Source: Amycolatopsis echigonensis (GTDB lineage: Bacteria > Actinomycetota > Actinomycetes > Mycobacteriales > Pseudonocardiaceae). From it: a DNA stretch of 64,000 bases. The translations under genes and the position numbers were made by a program. The notes beneath the pieces are model-generated. The model was given only the letters and a program-made list of their open reading frames with translations. It was not told the origin of the DNA and did not search any database. Position 1 is the stretch's first letter. Every line of letters starts with the position of its first letter. The stretch lies in NCBI RefSeq assembly GCF_014174495.1, contig NZ_JACJHR010000045.1, positions 1-64,000 on the forward strand, read 5' to 3'. Positions 19,846 to 29,781 of this stretch are shown here, piece by piece.

Positions 19846-20250
19846 TCAGTCGTCGGTCTTCGCCGAGTCGGTTGACCCACCGGCGAGTTTGAGGCAGACG
19901 ACTCCGGCGATGATCACTGCCAGGAACAGGATTCGCAGGGGGCCCAGACTTTCGCCGAAGATGATCGCGCCGAAGATCGCGGCACCGCTTGCGCCGATGC
20001 CGGTCCAGACCGCATAGCCGACGCCGACATCGATGGTGCGCAAAGCCAGGCTGAGCGTGAAAATCGTTGCGGCGGCGGCAATCACGGTGGCGATAGACCA
20101 CGGCAGGTTGGTGAAGCCGCGGCTGCCATCCGTGCTGACGGCGAACGCGATTTCGCAGGCTCCGGCGAAGAGAAGAATGCCCCACGCACGGCGAGTGGTC
20201 TGCATCTTCCCCGGCGCGATGGCCGGTGCTGCTTCGGGCTGAACGGACAC
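19846..20250 (-). CDS. SMR-family small multidrug exporter subunit (SugE/EmrE-like), long N-terminus
   Basis: 134 residues; four TM helices from about residue 22. The essential membrane glutamate is in GACEIAFAV, and TIDVGVGYAVWTGIGASGAA is the TM3-TM4 SMR signature. The first ~20 residues (MSVQPEAAPAIAPGK) are a non-family extension. A second SMR gene lies 33 bp upstream on the same strand, so the two likely form a heterodimeric exporter as in EbrAB/YkkCD. Confidence 0.9.
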   Translation of the reverse strand: MSVQPEAAPAIAPGKMQTTRRAWGILLFAGACEIAFAVSTDGSRGFTNLPWSIATVIAAAATIFTLSLALRTIDVGVGYAVWTGIGASGAAIFGAIIFGESLGPLRILFLAVIIAGVVCLKLAGGSTDSAKTDD

Positions 20251-20283
20251 GGCGGAATCCTTTCGGGAGCAAGAAGACGAGGG

Positions 20284-20601
20284 TCAGGCACCGGTCAGCT
20301 GGAGGCCGATGATGCCGCAGATCACCAGGCCGAAGCCGATGAGCTTGCGCCAGTTGAGCTTCTCTTTGAAGATCAGCGCGCCCAGCAGCACGATGCCGAC
20401 CGAGCCGAGACCGGTCCAGATCGCGTAGCCGACGCCGACGTCGAGGGTCAGCAGAGCGCGGCTGAGAAAGAAGATGCCGCCGGCCGCCATGATCAGCGTG
20501 AATACCGACGGCCACAGCTTGGTGAACCCGTCCGTGGCGTTGGCTCCGAGCGCGAAGGCGATCTCGAAGAACACGGCGATGCCGAGGTAAAGCCAGTGCA
20601 T
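20284..20601 (-). CDS. SMR-family small multidrug exporter subunit
   Basis: 105 residues, four TM helices, starting MHWLYLGIAVFFEIAFALG with the conserved membrane Glu in TM1 and TLDVGVGYAIWTGLGSVGI in TM3-4. ATG 20601 is the compact SMR start; the longer frame to 20700 is unlikely. First gene of the SMR pair. Confidence 0.92.
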   Translation of the reverse strand: MHWLYLGIAVFFEIAFALGANATDGFTKLWPSVFTLIMAAGGIFFLSRALLTLDVGVGYAIWTGLGSVGIVLLGALIFKEKLNWRKLIGFGLVICGIIGLQLTGA

Positions 20602-20801
20602 GGTTTCTCCGGGTGCGAGTGAGGTCGGAAGCTGCTCGGCACCCTTGCCGGCGACGCTCCCCCAGGTAGTTACTTGTGCAATATATGTATGTCGAATCAA
20701 ATAGGCAAGAGGGACGTCGGGGTGCTGGAGCGGCTGACGCGGAACTGAGTTGCGGTGGCCAGCAGAGGGCTGGATGCTCAGAAAGGGGCGTTGACCAGGT
20801 A

Positions 20802-20820
20802 TTCGCCACTGAGCGGCGAC
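20802..20820. repeat. 19-bp palindrome copy
   Basis: TTCGCCACTGAGCGGCGAC in the gap upstream of the SMR pair. Confidence 0.72.
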
Positions 20821-21289
20821 GGCAGTGCGGGCAGGGCGAGGGCCTGAGAGTTTGTGGTGCGGCCCGTGGCATCAACCGGTTGGAGAGGGCGAGGAGCCGG
20901 GCTCTCGGAGGGATCGTGAGGGAGTGCGACGGCTGGGTGTCGCCAGGATCTGGACACCGGCTGGACAGAGCTGGGCGATGTCGACCTAGCTTGGATTTGG
21001 CACGGGCCTCGCAGGCGACTGGGCCTGGAGGTCACGTCCGGACCGGTTCATGCGGGCGGGATCGTCTGCAGTGAGCAGAAGGCCCGAGCGAGGGCGGGAG
21101 CAAACGAGCCCTAGGGCCATGTAGGGATTTACCACTGAGCGACCACGGCGGCGCGGCTCCGAACAGCAGCCCCGTTCCGCGGGACGCACAGGCACGAACA
21201 GCGGCCGAGCAAGCGCGGAAGCGGGCGAGACCCAAGCGAGGCCCAAGCCCGAAGCACTGGAAACTCCGTGAAACCGAAAACCCGCGCCC

Positions 21290-21308
21290 CTCGCCTCTCA
21301 ACGGCGAA
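21290..21308. repeat. 19-bp palindrome copy
   Basis: CTCGCCTCTCAACGGCGAA, one arm base off consensus, downstream of aceB. Confidence 0.65.
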
Positions 21309-21335
21309 AGAGCGCGGGTCCGGAAAGACCCGGGC

Positions 21336-21362
21336 CCGGTGGCGGGGAGCCTCCGCCACCGG
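21336..21362. terminator. hairpin downstream of aceBA
   Basis: 10-bp stem CCGGTGGCGG/CCGCCACCGG with a 7-nt loop, about 80 bp 3' of the aceB stop on the minus strand. Confidence 0.6.
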
Positions 21363-21403
21363 ACCCGTCCCCCAACACCATCCCAAAATGTGGTGCGGGG
21401 TAA

Positions 21404-21436
21404 CCGGTCGCCGGTGGTCAGGTCACTGGCGACCGG
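21404..21436. terminator. hairpin directly after aceB
   Basis: Inverted repeat CCGGTCGCC (21404-21412) / GGCGACCGG (21428-21436), 7 bp beyond the aceB stop. The arms contain the GTCGCC/GGCGAC core of the 19-bp family but with a 15-nt centre, so it is a relative at most. Confidence 0.6.
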
Positions 21437-21442
21437 AGCCTG

Positions 21443-23047
<1,605 letters not shown>

Positions 23048-23115
23048 CTCGTACCTCCGCGAAGGGGGAAAGGAAGGGGCGGGCCGGCGACCGGAATCGC
23101 CGGCCCGCGGGTGCG

Positions 23116-24405
<1,290 letters not shown>

Positions 24406-24419
24406 CGGACTCTCCCGTG

Positions 24420-24562
24420 TTGCGAAGTTTGCGATTGCTCGCCTTACCTGGTCACGACCCTGACACGAGCCCGAAAACCCGGTCTACCGCTCCAATTTGC
24501 CAATTTCTGCGAAGGTTGCCTAGCATGTTGCAAAGGTTGCGAATCTGCGGTTCGCAACCGCA
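24420..24562. promoter_or_regulatory. cluster of putative RamB operators
   Basis: Between aceA and the divergent regulator I see TTGCGAAGTTTGCGAT (24420-24435), TGCGAAGGTTGCC (24508-24520), TTGCAAAGGTTGCGAA (24528-24543) and the palindrome TGCGGTTCGCAACCGCA (24546-24562). They share GCRAAGNTTGC, close to the AAAGTTTGCAA-type site I recall for corynebacterial RamB. Binding is inferred. Confidence 0.55.
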
Positions 24563-24634
24563 GCGAAAATTCGCGGGCTTGATCGTTCACGTAATCGTTC
24601 AGGCCCGGAAACCTTCCGGTCGGACGGAGCACCC

Positions 24635-26059
24635 ATGGACAAAACTTTCGCCGGAGCGCGGCTGCGGCATCTGCGCGAAAGCCGGTCGATGAGCCAGGCG
24701 GACCTCGCCCGTGTGCTCGAGATCTCACCCAGTTATCTCAATCAGATCGAGCACAACTCGCGCCCGCTGACCGTGCCGGTCCTGCTGAGGATCACGCAGG
24801 CGTTCGGGGTCGACACCGAGTTCTTCGCCAACAACGACACCTCGCGGCTCGTCGCTGACGTGAAAGAAGCCCTGCTCGACGAGGCCGTGGGCATCGAAGC
24901 GACCACGAGCGAGCTGAACGACCTGGCCAGCAACTTGCCGTCCATCGCCCAAGCGCTGGTGAAACTGCACCGCAGCTACCGCAACGCGGTCGAGAGCACG
25001 GCCGCGCTGACCACCGAAAACGGGCTCGGCCTGCACGGGAGCGCCGCCGCGCCGCTGCCGCACGAGGAGGTTCGCGACTTCTTCTACGAGCGGGAGAACT
25101 ACGTCGCCGAGCTGGACGAGCGGGCCGAGAAGATGGCCGCGCAGATCCCGCTGCGGCGCGGCTCGGTGCTCGGATCGCTCAAGGAACGGCTGTGGCAGCG
25201 CTACGGCGTCGACGTGACGAACGAGGGCATCAACGAATCCGCGGGTGAACAGCATCGGTACGAGCCGGCGACGCGGGTGTTGCGGCTGGCTCCGAGCCTG
25301 CGCGTCGGACAGCAGGCGTTCCGGATGGCGTCCCAGATCGCGTTGCTGGAATACGACGACTTGATCACCGAACTCGCCGATTCGTGGGCGTTTTCCGGCC
25401 CAGCCGCGCGGACGCTCGCGCGCGTCGGCCTGGCGAACTACTTCGCCGGCGCGCTGATCCTCCCGTATGGCCCGTTCCTGGCGGCGGCGGAGGAGTTCCG
25501 GTACGACATCGAGCGGCTTTGCGACCACTTCGGCGTCGGCTTCGAGACCACGTGCCACCGGCTGTCGACTCTTCAGCGGCCAAAACAGCGCGGCGTGCCG
25601 TTCTCGTTCGTGCGGGTCGACCGGGCCGGGAACATGTCGAAACGCCAGTCGGCGGCGGGCTTCCACTTCTCGCGCGTCGGCGGTGCCTGCCCGTTGTGGA
25701 ACATCTACGAGGCCTTCACCTCGCCGGGCAAGATCCTCACGCAGATCGCGGCGCTGCCCGACGGCAAGCGGTACTTCTGGGTCGCGCGGACGGTGTCGCG
25801 CAATATCGGCGGGTACGGCAGCCCGGGCAAGACGTTCACCGTCGGCCTCGGCTGCGAGCTGCGCCACGCTGGTCGCCTGATCTACTCGACCGGTCTTGAC
25901 CTGGACGAACCCGCCGCCGCGACGCCGATCGGCATGGGCTGCAAGGTGTGCGATCGGCCCGCTTGTTCGCAACGCGCGTTCCCGGCAATCGGCAAACCGC
26001 TCACGGTGGACGAAAACACCAGCACGTTCGTCCCGTACCCGGCCGTCCCGAAGACGTGA
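24635..26059 (+). CDS. ramB: RamB-type XRE regulator of acetate/glyoxylate metabolism
   Basis: 474 residues. N-terminal XRE helix-turn-helix (about 5-60: LRHLRESRSMSQADLARVLEISPSYLNQIEHNSRPL), a central IrrE/ImmA-like domain (about 170-320) and a C-terminal domain rich in Cys/His (GCKVCDRPACSQRAFPAIG), the architecture of the short-chain fatty-acyl regulators (RamB/PrpR type). In Corynebacterium RamB represses aceA and aceB; here the gene is divergent from aceA-aceB, which supports the same job. The ligand is probably an acyl-CoA. Confidence 0.92.
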   Translation: MDKTFAGARLRHLRESRSMSQADLARVLEISPSYLNQIEHNSRPLTVPVLLRITQAFGVDTEFFANNDTSRLVADVKEALLDEAVGIEATTSELNDLASNLPSIAQALVKLHRSYRNAVESTAALTTENGLGLHGSAAAPLPHEEVRDFFYERENYVAELDERAEKMAAQIPLRRGSVLGSLKERLWQRYGVDVTNEGINESAGEQHRYEPATRVLRLAPSLRVGQQAFRMASQIALLEYDDLITELADSWAFSGPAARTLARVGLANYFAGALILPYGPFLAAAEEFRYDIERLCDHFGVGFETTCHRLSTLQRPKQRGVPFSFVRVDRAGNMSKRQSAAGFHFSRVGGACPLWNIYEAFTSPGKILTQIAALPDGKRYFWVARTVSRNIGGYGSPGKTFTVGLGCELRHAGRLIYSTGLDLDEPAAATPIGMGCKVCDRPACSQRAFPAIGKPLTVDENTSTFVPYPAVPKT

Positions 26060-26120
26060 ACGCAACCTGTGACCTGAGTGCCCCGGACGTGTTCACCGGG
26101 TGCGAAGTACATTCACCCGA

Positions 26121-27377
26121 GTGCACGACATCGACACGGTGAACGCAGAACTGGTCGAGCAGGCCGCCGAACGGCTCGCGGGCGTGGTCACACGCACGCC
26201 CCTCGAGCCCAACGCGCGTCTCTCGTCCCGCGTAGACGCGCGCGTCTGGCTTAAGCGCGAAGATCAGCAGACGGTCCGGTCGTACAAGATCCGCGGCGCG
26301 TACAACTTCATCGTGCAGCTCGACGTTGAGACGCGGGCGCGCGGTGTCGTATGCGCGAGCGCTGGCAACCACGCCCAAGGCGTCGCGTACGCGTGTCGCC
26401 GTTTAGGGGCGAACGGTCGCGTGTACGTGCCGGGTACGACGCCTCGGCAGAAGCGCGAACGCATTGCGACGCTCGGCGGCGCGCACATCGAGGTCATCGT
26501 TGTCGGCGAGACGTACGAAGATGCCTTCGCCGCGGCTAAAGACGACGCCCACCGCACTGGAGCGACGCTCGTGCCGGCGTTCGACGACGTCCGCACTGTT
26601 GCTGGTCAGGGCACCGTCGCGCTTGAAGTGGTTTCGCAGCTCGGCTTCGTGCCGGATGTCCTGGTGGTGCCGGTCGGCGGCGGCGGGTTGCTGGCCGGGA
26701 TCGCGACGTGGGTTCGCGAGCGGCATCCGGACATCCGGGTCGTCGGCGTCGAACCGGCGGGCGCGATGTGCATGGCAGCGGCTCTCGAAGCGGGTGAACC
26801 GGTGCGGATCGACGCGGTGGACCCGTTCGTGGACGGCGCCGCGGTGCGTGAGGCCGGTCAGGTCACGTTCCCGTTGATCCGGGACAGCGGCGCGGAGCTG
26901 ACCTCCATCGCCGAGGGCGCGGTGTGCACGGAGATGCTGTCGATGTACCAATCGGACGGCATCATCGCTGAACCCGCGGGTGCGCTCGCGGCCGCTTCGC
27001 TCGGGGCGAGCGTGCAGGTCGAGCCTGGGCAGACCGTGGTGTGCATCGTGTCCGGCGGCAACAACGACGTCAGCCGGTACAGCGAGATCCTCGAACGCTC
27101 GCTGATGCACGAGGGGTTGAAGCACTACTTCCTCGTCAGCTTCCCGCAGGAACCTGGTGCGCTCAGGCGGTTCCTTGACGAAATCCTCGGGCCAGAGGAC
27201 GACATCACGCGGTTCGAGTACGTGAAGCGCAACAACCGGGAGATCGGTCCGGCGCTGATCGGCGTCGAGATCCCGCGGCGCGCGGATCTGCCGGGGCTGT
27301 TGGCACGACTGGAGAAGAGCCCGCTGCAGGTGGAGCAGGTGGAGCCGGGGAGTCCGTTGTTCCACTTCCTGCTCTGA
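26121..27377 (+). CDS. ilvA: threonine ammonia-lyase (biosynthetic threonine dehydratase)
   Basis: 418 residues. PLP enzyme converting threonine to 2-oxobutyrate for isoleucine synthesis. PLP lysine is K56 in RSYKIRGAYN; the phosphate loop is VGGGG (VPVGGGGLLAG), and SGGNN is near 312. A C-terminal ACT-like regulatory domain (LKHYFLVSFPQEPGALRRFLDEIL) replaces the longer E. coli type. GTG 26121 (VHDIDTVNAEL) is my preferred start; a GTG at 26100 is in frame. Monocistronic. Confidence 0.95.
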   Translation: MHDIDTVNAELVEQAAERLAGVVTRTPLEPNARLSSRVDARVWLKREDQQTVRSYKIRGAYNFIVQLDVETRARGVVCASAGNHAQGVAYACRRLGANGRVYVPGTTPRQKRERIATLGGAHIEVIVVGETYEDAFAAAKDDAHRTGATLVPAFDDVRTVAGQGTVALEVVSQLGFVPDVLVVPVGGGGLLAGIATWVRERHPDIRVVGVEPAGAMCMAAALEAGEPVRIDAVDPFVDGAAVREAGQVTFPLIRDSGAELTSIAEGAVCTEMLSMYQSDGIIAEPAGALAAASLGASVQVEPGQTVVCIVSGGNNDVSRYSEILERSLMHEGLKHYFLVSFPQEPGALRRFLDEILGPEDDITRFEYVKRNNREIGPALIGVEIPRRADLPGLLARLEKSPLQVEQVEPGSPLFHFLL

Positions 27378-27589
27378 GGTGTCCCTGGTCTGGCCTGCCT
27401 CGGCAAGACGGTTGAGCACCTGCGCGGCTGCGGCTTGGCGGGATTTGCCCGTTGGCCGACCACGCAGTGGCAAAGGCGCTGCCGGAACCGTCTGACTGCG
27501 GCGTCGAGTGAAGTGTTCAGACGGTTCGATCCCTGCCGAGGACCGGCTCACCGAGCCCTGCAAGGGGTCGTTTCCGCAGGTCAGCGCGA

Positions 27590-27608
27590 TTCGCCAAAAA
27601 ACGGCAAC
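27590..27608. repeat. 19-bp palindrome copy, A-loop type
   Basis: TTCGCCAAAAAACGGCAAC, 7 bp from the SnoaL-gene stop on the minus strand and 3' of ilvA. Placed as a bidirectional terminator between convergent genes. Confidence 0.7.
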
Positions 27609-27614
27609 AGCCGC

Positions 27615-27959
27615 TCAGCCGAGTTCGGCGCTTCCCTCGCGGTAGATCTTCGCCGACTTGATGCGGTCTCCGGCCAGCTGATAGAAGCCGGCGATGGCGA
27701 AAACGTGCTCCTCGCCGTTGTGGGTGAGCCGCTCGGTCAATTGGGCGGCAACCTGGTCACCGTCCGCCAGAATGTTCTCGACCGTCAGCGTCGGGAGAAG
27801 TTGTTCCATGGCACCGCTGAACAGCTCGGTCAGTTCGTCGCGTCCGCGCGCGACGCTGTTGCCGGTGATCCAGACCGCGTCCTCGGTGAAGCCGTCGAGG
27901 AGGGCTTGAAGGTCACGATTGTTGAAGGCGGCGACGTGCCGATGGAGGGCTTCGCTCAT
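27615..27959 (-). CDS. SnoaL-like/NTF2-fold protein
   Basis: 114 residues with the NTF2-like cone fold: HRHVAAFNNRDLQALLDGFTEDAVW at the N-terminus, RGRDELTELF, and FAIAGFYQLAGDRIKSAKIYREGS at the end. Such proteins bind or isomerise small hydrophobic ligands; the exact reaction is not readable. Convergent with ilvA. Confidence 0.85.
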   Translation of the reverse strand: MSEALHRHVAAFNNRDLQALLDGFTEDAVWITGNSVARGRDELTELFSGAMEQLLPTLTVENILADGDQVAAQLTERLTHNGEEHVFAIAGFYQLAGDRIKSAKIYREGSAELG

Positions 27960-28025
27960 GAGGCGAGGTTATCGGCGCTGTCAGGTCATTTTCGCCGCCG
28001 AACTCAACGTGCGGCCGCGCGGACG

Positions 28026-28781
28026 TCAGCTGTCGCCGAGCGTTTTCTGCAGTGCCTTGTTCGCCTTGCGCGCCATGTCGGCGACAGCCTCGCGCCGGGC
28101 CGCATCCGCGGCGTAATCGTCCTCGCGGTTGCGGACCACGCGGGCCGGTGAACCGACCGCGATCGAGTAGTCCGGGATGTCACCGCGGACCACCGCATGC
28201 GCGCCGAGCACGCTGCCGCGGCCGACGCGCGTGCCCTTGAGGACGCTGACCTTCGTGCCGAGCCACGTGTCCGGGCCGATCCGGACCGGCGACTTGACGA
28301 TGCCCTGGTCCTTGATCGGCACGTGGATGTCCGCGGTCACGTGGTCGAAGTCGCAGATGTACACCCAGTCGGCGACAAGCGTCGCGGCGCCGAGCTCGAT
28401 GTCGAGGTAGCAGTTGATCACGTTCTGCCGCCCGAACACCGACTTGTCGCCGATGCGAAGGGACCCCTCGTGACAGCGGATGGCGTTGCCGTCGCCGATG
28501 TGCACCCAGCGGCCGATCTCCATCCGGCCGTAACCGGGACGGCAGTGGATCTCGACGTTCTTGCCGAGGAACAGCATGCCGCGCAGGATGATGTGCGGGT
28601 TCGCGATGCGGAATTTGAGCAGCCGGTAGTACCGCACGAGATACCAAGGCGTGTACGCGCGATTGCGCAGTACCCAGCGCAGCGAGTCGGCCGTCAGGAA
28701 CTTCGCCTGGTGCGGGTCCCGCCGGGCCCGCCGCCAGGCGCGCACGCGCGACAACGCGGGCGCACCCCACATCGACGTCAT
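28026..28781 (-). CDS. left-handed beta-helix acyltransferase (Rv3034c-like)
   Basis: 251 residues. After a basic N-terminal ~70 residues come hexapeptide repeats ([LIV]-G-x4) such as MEIGRWVHIGDGNAI, LRIGDKSVFGRQNVI and VRIGPDTWLGTKVSVLKGTRVGRGSVLGAHAVVRG, with the catalytic His probable in DFDHVT, typical of trimeric O-acetyl/acyltransferases. It resembles Rv3034c, which sits in the mycobacterial methylglucose lipopolysaccharide locus, so acylation of that polysaccharide is a reasonable inference. Divergent from the nucleoside hydrolase. Confidence 0.85.
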   Translation of the reverse strand: MTSMWGAPALSRVRAWRRARRDPHQAKFLTADSLRWVLRNRAYTPWYLVRYYRLLKFRIANPHIILRGMLFLGKNVEIHCRPGYGRMEIGRWVHIGDGNAIRCHEGSLRIGDKSVFGRQNVINCYLDIELGAATLVADWVYICDFDHVTADIHVPIKDQGIVKSPVRIGPDTWLGTKVSVLKGTRVGRGSVLGAHAVVRGDIPDYSIAVGSPARVVRNREDDYAADAARREAVADMARKANKALQKTLGDS

Positions 28782-28833
28782 GCCCTTGACCGTAACCTGT
28801 GGACGACGGCCGGCCACACGCAAGGGGAGCAGG

Positions 28834-29781
28834 ATGGGGACCAAGCTGATCATCGACACCGACCCCGGAGTCGATGATGCTTTCGCGATCGCACTGGCCG
28901 CGAGGTCGGCGGACGTCGACCTGCTGGCCGTGACAACCGTCTTCGGCAACGTGCCGCTGACCACGACGACCTCTAACGCGCGCCGGCTGCTGCAGTTGTG
29001 CGACCGCCCGGACGTGCCGGTCGCCGCAGGCGCCTCGCGGCCGCTCCTCGCTCGCGAACTGCACCGGTTGAGCACCGTTCACGGCTCCGACGGGCTTTCC
29101 GGGCACGCCGCTTCGCTGCCCGACGCCACCCGCCCGCTCGAGGATTCCGACGCGGTCAGCCTGATGGTCTCGCTGCTCGAAGCCTCGGACGAGCCGGTGA
29201 CCATCGCGCCGATCGGTCCGCTCACGAACATCGCCGCCCTGCTCGCGGCCCACCCCGGCGTGCGTTCGAAGATCGCGCGCATCGTCCTGATGGGCGGCGC
29301 GATCACCCTCGGCAACTCGACCGCCGTCTCCGAATTCAACATCTGGGCCGACCCGGACGCGGCGCGGCGCGTGATCGCCGAGGATGACGTCCCGTGCGTG
29401 ATGGTCCCCCTCGACCTCACTCACCGGTGCGCGGTCGACAGCACGTGGCTGGCGAAACTCGCCGCGTCCGGACCGATCGGGCAGGCGCTGAACTCGTTCA
29501 CTCCGGACTACCTCGCGCACTACCGTCAGGTGCTCGGCTATGAAGGGATCGTCATGCACGACGCGGTGGCCGTCGCCGAAGCGATCCGCCCAGGCATCTT
29601 GCGCACGGAGACCTACCCGGTCGACATCGACTCCGGCCACGGCCCGACCCGCGGCATGACGATCGTCGACCGGAGGGCGGTCCCGAACAGGTCGACGGGG
29701 CGGCCGATCGAGGTGGGGGTCGACACGGAGCTGGACGTGCTGCGCGAGTTCGTGTTGTCCAGACTCGCCGGGGGCCGGTGA
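28834..29781 (+). CDS. inosine-uridine preferring nucleoside hydrolase family
   Basis: 315 residues. Calcium-binding motif DTDPGVDDA at residues 8-16, VTTVFGN, TIAPIGPLTN, MGGA, EFNIWADPDAA, and a late Asp/His pair in VMHDAVAVA. Hydrolyses the N-glycosidic bond of ribonucleosides. Start ATG 28834 has GGGGAGCAGG upstream; the earlier frame starts inside the divergent acyltransferase. Its TGA overlaps the ATG of the NlpC/P60 gene (TGATG), so the two are coupled though functionally unrelated. Confidence 0.93.
   Translation: MGTKLIIDTDPGVDDAFAIALAARSADVDLLAVTTVFGNVPLTTTTSNARRLLQLCDRPDVPVAAGASRPLLARELHRLSTVHGSDGLSGHAASLPDATRPLEDSDAVSLMVSLLEASDEPVTIAPIGPLTNIAALLAAHPGVRSKIARIVLMGGAITLGNSTAVSEFNIWADPDAARRVIAEDDVPCVMVPLDLTHRCAVDSTWLAKLAASGPIGQALNSFTPDYLAHYRQVLGYEGIVMHDAVAVAEAIRPGILRTETYPVDIDSGHGPTRGMTIVDRRAVPNRSTGRPIEVGVDTELDVLREFVLSRLAGGR

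Larger units (their letters stand above)
20602..21442. other. 841-bp non-coding gap
   Basis: Between the SMR pair and aceB, both on the minus strand. It starts with an AT-rich patch (20683-20706) that is likely the SMR promoter/operator. Palindrome copies lie at 20802-20820 and 21290-21308. Toward aceB are two hairpins listed separately. Several frames stay open because of GC bias but none looks like a gene. Confidence 0.6.
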
